Below, in pieces: positions 27,278 through 36,541 of a stretch of 64,000 bases of DNA (position 1 is the first letter of the stretch; every line of letters begins with the position of its first letter). The DNA is from Tritonibacter multivorans (lineage in GTDB: Bacteria; Pseudomonadota; Alphaproteobacteria; Rhodobacterales; Rhodobacteraceae). The notes under the pieces are model-generated. The model was not told the origin of the DNA and ran no database searches. It saw only the letters and a program-made list of their open reading frames with translations. The translations under genes were made by a program, and so were the position numbers. Location of the stretch: positions 87,922-151,921 of the forward strand of contig NZ_CYSD01000031.1 of the NCBI RefSeq assembly GCF_001458415.1. Reading direction: 5' to 3'.

Positions 27278-28639
27278 TTGAACCGATCTCCGCATGAAAT
27301 TCGCGCAAGTTTTGCCGCTGCGATGTCCGCAATGTATAAAGAAGAAGTTCCGGCCTACGGCACCCTCGTTGAAATCGTCGAAGATGTGAACGAACGGCTG
27401 CTGGCCCAAGGCAGTGATACGCTGGCTCTCACCCCAGGCGAGGACACCGCACGCATCAGCGCAGAGCGCCATGGCGCAATCCGCCTTGGCACACCACAGG
27501 AACTGGCCATGATGGCGCGTGTCTTTGCAGTGATGGGAATGGAGCCGGTTGGGTACTATGATCTGTCCGTCGCGTCCGTGCCTGTGCACTCTACCGCGTT
27601 CCGCCCTACAGATCGCGATGCTTTGGCCGCCAACCCCTTTCGGGTCTTCACCTCGCTGTTGCGTCTTGAGTTGATCGAAGATGAAACCCTGCGCGCCAAA
27701 GCGACAGAGGTTCTGGCAGCACGTCAGATCTTCACGGACGACGCCATAAAGCTGACTGAAAAGGCCGAAGCCCAGGGCGGTCTGGACGGACAGGACGCCA
27801 AGCAGTTTGTCGCAGCGGTTCTGGAAACTTTCCGTTGGCACCCGGAGGCCTGTGTGGACGCGGAAACCTTTGATGACCTGATCAAAGCTCACCGATTGAT
27901 CGCCGACGTGGTGTCTTTCAAAGGTCCACATATCAACCATTTGACGCCGCGCACGCTGGACATTGACGCCGCGCAAGACGGGATGGTCGCAAAAGGATTG
28001 CCAGCCAAAGCGGTGGTCGAAGGCCCCCCACGCCGCCGCTGCCCGATCCTGTTGCGCCAAACCGCGTTCAAAGCCCTGAATGAGACGATCCGTTTCCCAT
28101 CGGCGGGCGGTGGGCAGGACGGCCAGCATACCGCGCGCTTTGGCGAAATCGAACACCGCGGCGCGGCACTGACACCGAAAGGGCGCGCGCTGTACGATCA
28201 GCTACTTGCAGAAGTCCGGGCCGATATCCTGCCTGCAGCCAGTGGGGAAAATGCCGATGCCTATGTCGCCAAGCTCGAGGCGGTATTTAGTGCCTTTCCT
28301 GATGACTGGCGCACGCTCCATCGCGATGGGCTGGCGTATTTCAAGTACGGTCTTGGCGCGGCACCCGCTAACAGCACAGAAATCGAAACCCTTTTGGATG
28401 CAGGTGCGCTGACGCTCAGCCCAATCATCTATGAGGATTTTCTGCCCGTTAGTGCTGCTGGTATTTTTCAGTCCAACCTCGGGGACGAAGCCCGCAGCAA
28501 GGATCAAACGGCCTCTAGCCGCGATAGTTTTGAGGCCGCATTGGGCAAACCGGTGATAGATGAATTCGCCCTCTATGAGGCGATGCAAAAAGCCTCTTTA
28601 GACACCTGTTTGAGACAGCTACAGGCCGATGCAGATTGA
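27278..28639 (+). CDS. hglS: 2-oxoadipate dioxygenase/decarboxylase (DUF1338, HglS-like)
   Basis: A 453-residue member of the DUF1338/HglS family. The characterised HglS is an Fe(II) enzyme that converts 2-oxoadipate to D-2-hydroxyglutarate and CO2 in D-lysine/2-aminoadipate breakdown. The metal ligands known for the family (two His, one Glu) are matched by His65 in ERHGAIRLG with Arg69 near it, His221 in PHINHLTPR, and a Glu in FGEIEHRGAAL (about 290). The start is TTG 27278, the point where family similarity begins, with AAGGAAG nine bases before it. The open frame runs further upstream through IS debris. A truncated FAD-oxidase gene follows at a TTGA overlap. Confidence 0.88.
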   Translation: MNRSPHEIRASFAAAMSAMYKEEVPAYGTLVEIVEDVNERLLAQGSDTLALTPGEDTARISAERHGAIRLGTPQELAMMARVFAVMGMEPVGYYDLSVASVPVHSTAFRPTDRDALAANPFRVFTSLLRLELIEDETLRAKATEVLAARQIFTDDAIKLTEKAEAQGGLDGQDAKQFVAAVLETFRWHPEACVDAETFDDLIKAHRLIADVVSFKGPHINHLTPRTLDIDAAQDGMVAKGLPAKAVVEGPPRRRCPILLRQTAFKALNETIRFPSAGGGQDGQHTARFGEIEHRGAALTPKGRALYDQLLAEVRADILPAASGENADAYVAKLEAVFSAFPDDWRTLHRDGLAYFKYGLGAAPANSTEIETLLDAGALTLSPIIYEDFLPVSAAGIFQSNLGDEARSKDQTASSRDSFEAALGKPVIDEFALYEAMQKASLDTCLRQLQADAD

Positions 28640-28845
28640 GGGGTCCGTCTGGGATCAAGCCCCTGACGGACGTTTCAGATTTGACTACCTTTGTGCAAGG
28701 GATACGCGCTGAAACCGGCAAAAGCCCTGCGGTGTTCATGCCAGCAACCGCCGAACAGATGGCCGATTGCGTCCGCCATTGCGCGACTTACGAAGGGTCG
28801 TTCCGCGCAAATGCGGGTGCGCACTCTGGTGACCTGACCGCGCGC
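28636..28845 (+). pseudogene. 5' fragment of an FAD-linked oxidase (D-2-hydroxyglutarate dehydrogenase-like)
   Basis: About 70 codons read PLTDVSDLTTFVQGIRAETG, then SPAVFMPATAEQMADCVRHC and NAGAHSGDLT. This follows the N-terminal part of FAD-binding type 4 oxidases (LTD..DL......G.....V.P.....V...V..C......V.P.GG.TG) and breaks off at the pyrophosphate loop, 14 bases before the opposing gene's stop codon. It begins at a TTGA overlap with the HglS-like gene, as a coupled second gene would. D-2-hydroxyglutarate dehydrogenase would consume the HglS product, so this is probably the remnant of that partner. Similarity was judged by eye. Confidence 0.6.
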
Positions 28846-28859
28846 ATATGCCGACGCCT

Positions 28860-31370
28860 TCAACTTGGCAGGTACTCCGCCGACCACGAGGTGCTGATTT
28901 GCCCGCTGTCGATCATTTTCTCGATCGCCGCTTCGGCATAGCCCAATCCCCGCAAGACATCGCGTGTGGAGGCGCCGAATTTTTCGGATGGGGCGACCGC
29001 AAAGACCTTTCCAGTGGTTGTCCGCACCGCGTAGGGGTCCAGCTGTGTCACCTCGTGCCCACTTGGATGATCGGCGTAGACTGAAAAGGAATAGCTCCCA
29101 TTCTCGGTGCCGGGGGTGCCATCCGCCGCGCGGGAGTTCACGGCTCGCAACGCCTCGAGGTTTTCACAAATTGTGGCAGCAATATCCGCCGCGCGCAGCC
29201 GGTCTATCCACTCTGCTGCGGGTTGGGATTGAAACACCTGGGCAAGATAGGGTGCGCGTTCTTCTTCCGGCAACGTGGGCAGCTCTTCGAGACCTTCAAC
29301 CTCTGAAAACCGCGACAGATCGCTTTCATAGGCACTGAGCAGAATGTGGTTGCCAGAGGCGGTGGAGTAGAACCGCGTCAATGCATCATAGCCATTGGCC
29401 TCTGGTCCGGTGGGTTCGTCATAGAGCCCGCGCCCTTTGTAGTCATAGGCAAAAGGCGCTTGCAGCAGGCCACTGTTGGAGGACAACGACGTCCGGCCGC
29501 GCCCAATGCGGCCAAAACGGTGCTTTTGATAGAGCGCGGCTGCCACGCTTAGCGCCCCCCCAAAGCCACACATGACGTCGATCGTGCCGACATGCGCGTG
29601 TTCCTCTGGGCGGTCCATTGCCCCGCCAAAGCGCAGCATGATGCCAGTGGCTGCTTGAACCAGATCGTCGTAACCAATGTAATCCGTCCGCGTTCCACGC
29701 CGTACGCCGCTAAAGCAGTCGAGTTTGCAGAAGATCGCATCCGGGTTCAGCTTGCGCAGGCTATCTGCATCCAAGCCCATTTTGCTGATCTGATTATCGG
29801 GTGCGTTCCAGACGATCACGTCAACGGATTTCACCAAATCCTCGAACACCTCGCGCCCGTGTCTGGAGGTTATATCTGCGAGGATCGACCGCTTGCCGCG
29901 CATCTGGGAGAGGCCGTAAATCACTGTGTTCCAGCTGTCATACATCGGCTGCGCCGGATCCAGTTTGATGACCTCTGCCCCAAAGCGCGCCAGATAGCTT
30001 GCAGAGTGCGGGCCCGCGATCACATTGCACAGATCCAGAACCTTTACCCCGGACAACCACCCCTCGCGTGGCGCGGTAGCCTGGGGGTCGGGCAATTCTG
30101 TGCGGTGTTTCCGCAGGATCTTCAGGGCTTCCTCAAAATCCACCCAACGCCGCGGTTCCGGCTTCAGGGCTTCTTCCCCGCTTTCTTCCATCCAGACAAC
30201 AGGTCCGGGCTGCGTCATCTCTCCGTACATCGGATCCCAGACGTCGATCATCAGGCCAGAGGTTTCGGCGTATTCATCATGAACCCATTCCTGCAGCCAA
30301 CGCTGCGGCGCACCCGGAATCATGCCGCGCCCGAACATCTTTTTCCATTCATGAGAGGTGCGGGTCATGAACACCTCTTTCATACGCGCCGCGATTTTGT
30401 CAGCCCAGTCCTTTGGCATTGGGTAGACCCCAAGAGAGGTTGGGTGGTCCCACTCGGCCCACGGAATATAGGTGTCTTCCTGACTGGTCAGCCCGTCTTC
30501 CACCAGTTCTTCGTAGATGCCCAAAACCTCGAGACAGCGTCGGGCGTGGTTCTTGTGGCTGGGGCAGACCACGTAGAACATGCGCCCGTCTTTGCACATG
30601 TAACTGCGGAAAAACGGATCGAGGAGTTCTTGTAGTTCCTCATAGCTGAGGTTCATGGGCAACCCTTCCACCCGGCGCCGCTCGATCTCGATCTCGCGCT
30701 GTGTCAGATAGCGTTCGGGCATATTGGCGACATGGATCGAGTTGTAGCACAGCCCCTCCATGACAGCCGCGGCCAGCGGGACCTCGATCTGATCGCCCTG
30801 TCCCGTCACCTGCCGCGCCTGCAAAGCCAATACCGTTGCAGAGGCCGCAATCTGCGAGGCATAGGCAGATGCCAAAGGCAAAGGTGAAAAGGACGGGTTC
30901 AATCCCATAAGAACCCGGTTCAGCCCCATGTCTGTAAACACGCCCGAGCTGGCCGCGACGATGCTTTCAAAGGCGCGCAGCTCTTTGCGCGCCTCATCAT
31001 TGGAGGCGAAGCCCGGAATACTGAGTGTGATCAACTCTGGCCGTTCCGCGCGCAGGGCGGCAAAATCAATGCCAAGCTTGCTCAGCTTTCCGGGGCGGAA
31101 ATTTTCAACGAGGATGTCCGCTTCTTGGCAGAGTTCCAGCGCCTGTGCTTGCCCTTCTGGAGACTTGAGATCCACATTCAAGATCACCTTGTTGCGGTTC
31201 AGCATGGCATTTGCGGGATTGTCCCACATCGCGCCCCCGGGCGGGTCGATATGCACAACTGTGGCACCCAGGTCCCCAAGCAGCATCGCCACTGCAGGCC
31301 CTGCAATATACTGGCCGAAATCGACGACCTTCACGCCAGTGAGCGGCAGTTTAGAAAACGAATGGCGCAT
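28860..31370 (-). CDS. tandem (double-domain) CaiB/BaiF family CoA-transferase
   Basis: An 836-residue fusion of two class III CoA-transferase domains. Domain 1 (about 1-410) begins TGVKVVDFGQYIAGPAVAML and has ILVENFRPGKLSKLGIDF. Domain 2 (about 425-836) restarts with LSGVKVLDLCNVIAGPHSAS and has KMGLDADSLRKLNPDAIFCK and GYDDLVQAATGIM, with an Asp where the catalytic aspartate usually lies. The usual family protein is about 400 residues and works as a dimer; here the two halves have diverged. GGAGG six bases before the ATG sets the start. It shares a strand with the GMC oxidoreductase upstream (35-base gap), so both may degrade one substrate. The acyl group is unknown. Confidence 0.9.
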   Translation of the reverse strand: MRHSFSKLPLTGVKVVDFGQYIAGPAVAMLLGDLGATVVHIDPPGGAMWDNPANAMLNRNKVILNVDLKSPEGQAQALELCQEADILVENFRPGKLSKLGIDFAALRAERPELITLSIPGFASNDEARKELRAFESIVAASSGVFTDMGLNRVLMGLNPSFSPLPLASAYASQIAASATVLALQARQVTGQGDQIEVPLAAAVMEGLCYNSIHVANMPERYLTQREIEIERRRVEGLPMNLSYEELQELLDPFFRSYMCKDGRMFYVVCPSHKNHARRCLEVLGIYEELVEDGLTSQEDTYIPWAEWDHPTSLGVYPMPKDWADKIAARMKEVFMTRTSHEWKKMFGRGMIPGAPQRWLQEWVHDEYAETSGLMIDVWDPMYGEMTQPGPVVWMEESGEEALKPEPRRWVDFEEALKILRKHRTELPDPQATAPREGWLSGVKVLDLCNVIAGPHSASYLARFGAEVIKLDPAQPMYDSWNTVIYGLSQMRGKRSILADITSRHGREVFEDLVKSVDVIVWNAPDNQISKMGLDADSLRKLNPDAIFCKLDCFSGVRRGTRTDYIGYDDLVQAATGIMLRFGGAMDRPEEHAHVGTIDVMCGFGGALSVAAALYQKHRFGRIGRGRTSLSSNSGLLQAPFAYDYKGRGLYDEPTGPEANGYDALTRFYSTASGNHILLSAYESDLSRFSEVEGLEELPTLPEEERAPYLAQVFQSQPAAEWIDRLRAADIAATICENLEALRAVNSRAADGTPGTENGSYSFSVYADHPSGHEVTQLDPYAVRTTTGKVFAVAPSEKFGASTRDVLRGLGYAEAAIEKMIDSGQISTSWSAEYLPS

Positions 31371-31405
31371 GTGTCCTCCGGGCGTTCTTATGTTCTATGA
31401 TAGGG

Positions 31406-33076
31406 TCAGGCGTGGTCTTCCAGAATCCAGCGCGCGGCTTTTTCGGCAATCATCAGCGTCGGAGAATTGGTATTCCCACTGGTGATCTCTGGCATGATCG
31501 ACGCGTCCACAACGCGCAGCCCGCCAACACCGCGCACCCGCAGTTTCGGATCGAGCACGGCTGTCGGATCCTCTTTCCGACCCATTTTAACAGTGCCAAC
31601 AGGATGGAAAATCGTCGTGGCAATATCCCCGGCCAAACGGGTCAGATCGTCATCACTTTGGTATTGCGTGCCCGGTTTGAATTCTTCGGGGGCGTAGCGC
31701 TGCATTGCAGGCTGAGCCATGATTTTGCGCACCTGACGCAAACTGTCGGCAGCCACTTTGCGGTCTTCTTCGGTATCCAGATAGTTGGGCGAAATCTCGG
31801 GCGCGTCTCGGAAGTTGTTCGACGCAATCCGTACATGCCCTCGGCTGGTTGGATTAAGGTTGCAGACACTCACCGTCATGGCTGGAAACTCATGGAGGTC
31901 TTCGCCAAAGGCCTCGAGGCTTAGAGGCTGGACATGATATTGCAGGTTCGCATGGCTCCGCGAGGGGTCGGACCGGGTAAACGCGCCCAGCTGGCTTGGC
32001 GCCATGCTCATCGGGCCGGACCGTTTGAACAGATATTCCAACCCTATCTTTGCTTTGCCAAACATAGAATTGGCCAAAGAGTTTAAAGTCTTTGCGCCGT
32101 TCAGCTTGAAGACCGCGCGAATTTGCAGATGGTCTTGCAGGTTCTGGCCCACATAGGGTTGATCCAGTTTCACCTCGATCCCATGCGTCTTTAAAAGATC
32201 TGCCGGCCCAATCCCCGACAGTTGCAGGATCTGCGGCGTATTGATGGCGCCTGCGGACAAAATGACCTCAGTCCGCGCTGTCGCACAAACGCTTTCCCCG
32301 GCGCGGCTTATCTGAACCCCGACACACCGCTGATTGCCATCCACCCCTGTTTCAAAGACAAGCTTTTCCGCCTGCGCCTCTGTCCAGATCGTCAGGTTCG
32401 GACGATTTTTGGCGGGCCGCAGGAACGCTTTGGAGGTGTTCCATCGCCATCCTGACCGCTGATTGACGTCAAAATAGCCAACACCGGCATTGTCGCCGGT
32501 ATTGAAGTCGTCTGTCTTTTGAATGCCCGTCTGCGTCGCCGCGTCCGCAAAACTGTCCAACACGTCCCAACGCAAACGCTGCTTTTCGATCCGCCATTCA
32601 CCGGCAGATCCGTGAAAGTCCGAGAACCAGCCATTGTCGCCGGTCTGAGGATCCGCACCGTCATCGCGTTTGTAGTGATCCTCATGCGCTTTGAAATCCA
32701 CAAGCGCGTTTTCCCAGTTCCAGCCCCTTTCACCGGTGAGGGTCGCCCAGTTCTCGTAATCGCGTGCTTGGCCGCGCATATAGATCATGCCGTTGATGGA
32801 TGAACAGCCCCCCAGCGTCTTGCCTCGTGGGTACAGTAGGCTGCGGCCATTCAACCCTTTGTCGGGTTGGGTTTTATAGAGCCAATCTGCGCGTGGGTTG
32901 CCGATGCAGTAAAGGTAGCCAACCGGGATATGAATCCAGTGGTAGCTGTCCGCTTTGCCCGCTTCCAACAGCAAGACGCGGTTTTTGGGATCCGCGCTGA
33001 GGCGGTTTGCCAGCAAGCACCCTGCAGACCCTGCGCCCACAACGATATAGTGAAACTGGGTGTCTGAGCTGGTCAT
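31406..33076 (-). CDS. GMC-family FAD oxidoreductase (choline dehydrogenase-like)
   Basis: A 556-residue flavoprotein that should oxidise an alcohol to an aldehyde. It has the FAD-binding YIVVGAGSAGCLLANRL at the N-terminus, GKTLGGCSSINGMIYMRG (GMC signature 1) and a second signature in SAGAINTPQILQLSGIG. The catalytic His in TIFHPVGTVKMG and the late Asn in SGNTNSPTLM are present. AAGGGA upstream of ATG 33076 sets the start; the longer frame to 33112 lacks family similarity. Similarity to BetA is general; no betaine genes are present. Probably co-transcribed with the CoA-transferase and controlled by the divergent LysR gene. Confidence 0.92.
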   Translation of the reverse strand: MTSSDTQFHYIVVGAGSAGCLLANRLSADPKNRVLLLEAGKADSYHWIHIPVGYLYCIGNPRADWLYKTQPDKGLNGRSLLYPRGKTLGGCSSINGMIYMRGQARDYENWATLTGERGWNWENALVDFKAHEDHYKRDDGADPQTGDNGWFSDFHGSAGEWRIEKQRLRWDVLDSFADAATQTGIQKTDDFNTGDNAGVGYFDVNQRSGWRWNTSKAFLRPAKNRPNLTIWTEAQAEKLVFETGVDGNQRCVGVQISRAGESVCATARTEVILSAGAINTPQILQLSGIGPADLLKTHGIEVKLDQPYVGQNLQDHLQIRAVFKLNGAKTLNSLANSMFGKAKIGLEYLFKRSGPMSMAPSQLGAFTRSDPSRSHANLQYHVQPLSLEAFGEDLHEFPAMTVSVCNLNPTSRGHVRIASNNFRDAPEISPNYLDTEEDRKVAADSLRQVRKIMAQPAMQRYAPEEFKPGTQYQSDDDLTRLAGDIATTIFHPVGTVKMGRKEDPTAVLDPKLRVRGVGGLRVVDASIMPEITSGNTNSPTLMIAEKAARWILEDHA

Positions 33077-33272
33077 GTTATGTCCCTTCGGCATCAAAAA
33101 TTCAGCTTTCACCCTGCGGGTCGGGCGGGAAGGGTCGCGGCGATTTGGCGGGCCTTGTGGCCTGTAATCAAAAGAGCGCTCCCTCCCGAAACAGGGGCTG
33201 TTCTTGAATAATCGTCAGCCTTGCTCAGGAATCTAATGACAAATCCGAGGACGCAATATTACAGTTCTTTAT

Positions 33273-34184
33273 ATGGAGCGTTTTTCTAATTTAAACAACA
33301 TCTTGGCCTTTGTGACTGTCGCGCGCGAAGGCAGTGTGTCCCGTGCCGCAGAGGTTTTGAACCTGACCCAGCCAGCGGTGAGCCATCAGATCCGGCGCCT
33401 TGCCGACGAAACCAACCTGACCCTATTTCGGCGCACGCCCGCAGGGCTTCAGATCACGCACGACGGTATGGCGGTTCTTGCCAAGGCGGAAAAAGTGCTG
33501 CACGTGATGAGTGATTTTCAGCGCAGCGCCCGGCAACGGTCTGGCCGGATTTCTGGAAAGCTGCGCTTGGGTACCATTGTCGACCCAGAATTCATCCGTC
33601 TGGGACGCCTGTTGGCCCTGCTCCGGCAAGAGCATCCTGAGATCGAGACACATCTGGCCCATGGTGTCAGTGGAACAATCCTCAGTTGGCTCAAGCGTGG
33701 ACAAATCGATGCGGGCTTTTATCTCAGCGCTCCGGATGACCTGCCCAATCCCGCCACCCATCCCGACCCTGCCATTTGTTCAATCCGGCTGGCGGACTTC
33801 AATTACCATGTCGTGGCCCCGATGGGATGGGACCACCGGGTGGAGAACGCAACATGGGCGGACCTCGCAGAGCTGCCGTGGATTGGCACCCCAGAAGCTT
33901 CAGTCCATCACCGCCTGCTGGCAAGCGTATTTGCGGCTGCGGGGACGCCACAGAACATCGTGGCGCTGGTTGATCAAGAAGCCTCCATGCTGGAAATGGT
34001 GCGGTCCGGAATTGGCCTGAGCCTGTGCCGGGATTCAATTGCGTTGCACCAGAAACAAAGCTTCGGACTGACAATCTGCCCGTCGGTTGCGGTCCCGGCC
34101 TGCCTGAGTTTTGTGTTTACAGAGGCAAGCAAGGACCGACCTCTTGTTGCAGAAACGCTGCGGCTGCTTGCAGAAGCCTGGTAA
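33273..34184 (+). CDS. LysR-family transcriptional regulator
   Basis: A 303-residue LysR protein. The helix-turn-helix occupies about residues 8-65 (ILAFVTVAREGSVSRAAEVL, then NLTQPAVSHQIRRL), followed by the periplasmic-binding-like effector domain. It is divergent from the GMC oxidoreductase/CoA-transferase pair over a roughly 200-base gap, so that pair is the likely target. It converges on the end of the lipid/PKS operon, 59 bases away, with no clear terminator between. Confidence 0.92.
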   Translation: MERFSNLNNILAFVTVAREGSVSRAAEVLNLTQPAVSHQIRRLADETNLTLFRRTPAGLQITHDGMAVLAKAEKVLHVMSDFQRSARQRSGRISGKLRLGTIVDPEFIRLGRLLALLRQEHPEIETHLAHGVSGTILSWLKRGQIDAGFYLSAPDDLPNPATHPDPAICSIRLADFNYHVVAPMGWDHRVENATWADLAELPWIGTPEASVHHRLLASVFAAAGTPQNIVALVDQEASMLEMVRSGIGLSLCRDSIALHQKQSFGLTICPSVAVPACLSFVFTEASKDRPLVAETLRLLAEAW

Positions 34185-34243
34185 AAGCGCCTGAGTGTTT
34201 CCGACAGCAAAGGGTTGAACGGCAGGAGCGCCGCGGCCATTGC

Positions 34244-35026
34244 CTAGCCGCCAAACATGAACGTAGCGACGCGCTGAGGCAATTTCCCCCTGAGGACCGC
34301 ATTGATTTCACCGAGCCGATGTCCGGCTTCGCTCAAGAGCTCTTCTTCCAGAAGAGCCCCACCGCGTTTCAACTGGTCCGCAGAGTTTCGAAAAGAGGTG
34401 TAAACTGCCCTCGACGGCCCTTGACCCCGGCCGCCAGACAGCGGCACATTTCGATCCTTGCTGCCATGGATTAGCAAAACACGTGTCCTTGCGGGCAAAT
34501 CACAGCCCGGCACCATTTTGGAGCCGGATATAATGACGGCAGAAGCCACGGGAAACTGACTTTCACAGAGAAAGCGGTACACCATCATGCCCCCATTCGA
34601 ATGCCCAACCAGATTGACGGAGCTGACCAGACCTTCGCGTTGAAGTTGACGGATGACCCCTTTCATATACCGCAGATCGTTCACCCCGCGTTTTTGTGCG
34701 GGCCCGCAGCAGTCACCGGCGTTCCACGTCCGGGCCCGATCGCGGCGCGGGCCGGCGCCGATGCCTTCAAGATAGGCCACGCGAAATCCCATTTGGGCCG
34801 CCTGCCCTTCCAACGGCAGGGACTTGCTTAAACCCTCCGCGCTACCAAAGCCACCATGGAGTGCCAGCACCAACGGCGCAGGGCCGGACACTTCTTTTGG
34901 GTCCAGCAGGATATATCTGCGCTGACCAATATCACGGGTTTGTACGTCCGCTGGGCTGGAGGTTGGGACGCAGGCCATGCTTGCCAAGGCGAGCCCCGAG
35001 AACACCCAATTCTTTACTTTCCACAT
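34244..35026 (-). CDS. secreted lipoprotein esterase (PHB-depolymerase/LpqC-like)
   Basis: A 260-residue alpha/beta hydrolase. The N-terminus MWKVKNWVFSGLALASMAC is a lipoprotein signal ending at a Cys, so the enzyme should be membrane-anchored on the periplasmic side. Motifs of the LpqC/PHB depolymerase group are seen: LVLALHGGFGSAEG (oxyanion region), WNAGDCCGPAQ, the nucleophile GHSNGGMM and a late HGSKDRNVPLSGG. A plausible catalytic His is in SEAGHRLGE. I start at 35026 because the upstream part of the frame lacks any signal and the lipobox then fits. It is the last gene of the PKS operon, 13 bases after the PPTase stop, so it may release or trim the exported product (inference). Confidence 0.82.
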   Translation of the reverse strand: MWKVKNWVFSGLALASMACVPTSSPADVQTRDIGQRRYILLDPKEVSGPAPLVLALHGGFGSAEGLSKSLPLEGQAAQMGFRVAYLEGIGAGPRRDRARTWNAGDCCGPAQKRGVNDLRYMKGVIRQLQREGLVSSVNLVGHSNGGMMVYRFLCESQFPVASAVIISGSKMVPGCDLPARTRVLLIHGSKDRNVPLSGGRGQGPSRAVYTSFRNSADQLKRGGALLEEELLSEAGHRLGEINAVLRGKLPQRVATFMFGG

Positions 35027-35039
35027 CTTTTCGCCTTTC

Positions 35040-35777
35040 TCATTCGGCCAAGTGCGCATCATTGCACGCAAGCACCAGCAGCTTTCGGGCATCAGCCCAG
35101 GTTTTCATTTCGGGATGCGCGGGTTGTTCGTCGGGGTTCAACACTGCGAGCGCGGCTTGGTAGCCATCTGGCGCATCCAGTATCCGCAACCATATCCCTG
35201 TTGTGCCCAGAGACGGGGCTTGGCACCATTGGTCACAGGGTGGGACAGGCAAAGCCGAAACCGTCCTTGAGAGGTCGAAGACGCCTTGCCCGGTCGCCTT
35301 CAGGGCCGCTTCACGCAGGACCCAAAGGGTAAAAAACAGTCTGCGCCGCAGGTCGAGAGAACAGGCGGCAAGGGCGGCTTGCTCTTCTGGCGACAAGGCA
35401 AATTCTGCAATGCCGTCTGCATCAGTACGGTCTTGCTCGGCTTGGATATCCACACCAAGGGGAGCATGGCCGCCAATGGCCAGAAACACCCACGCCCCGG
35501 AATGAGAGATGCTAAAGGGACAATCTACGTTCCGCCAAAAAGGTTTGCCCCTCTCTTCAACCGCCAAGACCAGATTGTCTGGCCGGCGCCCCGACAACTG
35601 ACTGGCCAGCAGCCGCGCCATTCCATGTCCAAAGATATACCGTCGCCGATCCGCAACCTGCCGGTATCGAAGTGCGCATTCCTTTTCGACTGCTGACAAA
35701 TGTGACCAGCAGACCGCCTCTGCATCCGTGGGCGGGGCTGTGCAATCCAGGCACCATATTTGTAATCGCGGGCTCAT
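35040..35777 (-). CDS. Sfp-type 4'-phosphopantetheinyl transferase
   Basis: A 245-residue PPTase that should attach phosphopantetheine from CoA to the carrier-protein serines of this cluster. The P2 motif is PLGVDIQAEQ (Mg-binding Asp) and the P3 motif is FFTLWVLREAALKATGQG (W..(K/R)EA..K). RYIFGHGMARLL and PFSISHSGAW are family regions. It overlaps the unknown gene upstream by four bases. Placement in the synthase operon makes activation of the ACP and PKS-A carrier domain the obvious role. Confidence 0.93.
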   Translation of the reverse strand: MSPRLQIWCLDCTAPPTDAEAVCWSHLSAVEKECALRYRQVADRRRYIFGHGMARLLASQLSGRRPDNLVLAVEERGKPFWRNVDCPFSISHSGAWVFLAIGGHAPLGVDIQAEQDRTDADGIAEFALSPEEQAALAACSLDLRRRLFFTLWVLREAALKATGQGVFDLSRTVSALPVPPCDQWCQAPSLGTTGIWLRILDAPDGYQAALAVLNPDEQPAHPEMKTWADARKLLVLACNDAHLAE

Positions 35778-36541
35778 TCGTAGCGCATCATGACCAGATC
35801 CGCCGACTCGACATATTCTTGCAGCTCATAGAGGTTCGACTGCAGTTCACCGTTCAATATCTCGACCTCAGTTAAGGCATCGAACAGAAAGCGGTAGCGC
35901 GTGTCGGGATCTTTGGCTTCGTCCGGGGCAAGCTCTTCTGGTAAATGTTCAAAAAACAGAAACTTCATAATGCTCTGCATACGCCGGGGCATTGAAAGGT
36001 AGTAATCGCCCGTTCGATCCTGAACCGGGTTGGCGTTTCGAACTTCCTTACGGCGAATGTCACGTTTCACTTCTTGGCGGAGCAAGGCGACCAGTTTCGG
36101 AGGCAGCTCTACATCCCCGCGTCGGTCGACAGCGGAGGCCACAAAGAGCGCCTCGCGCTCTGCTTTTCGGGTCAGCAATGCCTCTTCGCTTGCCGCACGA
36201 TCCTGCAGAAACCGAACCAAATCCAGCTCCCGCAGAATTTCCTCGAGCGACCTCGCAATCGTGCTCAGCCATACCTGTTGGTAGTTCAAACGCCGATACT
36301 GCGAGACAAGGCTCTCAAGGTTCACATTAGGCGGTGGTCGTCCCTGTTTGTCATGCAATTCCTCGATCGACCGCGCCAGACCATCTTCGCGAAGGATGCG
36401 ATCCACATGTGCGCGGGCCTTACCCGCCACTTGCTTGCGTCGAAATTGCATAACCGCCAACCGGCGCGAGGCTTCTTTTTCGGGATCCTCAAACACCTGC
36501 TCGCGTCGTGGATAGCAGACCTGACCGAGTGTTTTTCGCAT
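35774..36541 (-). CDS. unknown alpha-helical protein of the PKS operon
   Basis: A 255-residue protein that I do not recognise. It is rich in Arg, Glu and Leu, has no signal peptide or membrane span, and is predicted by eye to be nearly all helix. Notable pieces are EASRRLAVMQFRRKQVAGKA, the middle LSTIARSLEEILRELDLVRF and the Tyr/Glu-rich end LYELQEYVESADLVMMRYE. No catalytic motif stands out. Start ATG 36541 overlaps the sulfotransferase stop (TGATG) and its stop overlaps the PPTase start, so it is translated with the cluster. A scaffold, chaperone or regulatory partner of the synthases is only a guess. Confidence 0.8.
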   Translation of the reverse strand: MRKTLGQVCYPRREQVFEDPEKEASRRLAVMQFRRKQVAGKARAHVDRILREDGLARSIEELHDKQGRPPPNVNLESLVSQYRRLNYQQVWLSTIARSLEEILRELDLVRFLQDRAASEEALLTRKAEREALFVASAVDRRGDVELPPKLVALLRQEVKRDIRRKEVRNANPVQDRTGDYYLSMPRRMQSIMKFLFFEHLPEELAPDEAKDPDTRYRFLFDALTEVEILNGELQSNLYELQEYVESADLVMMRYE

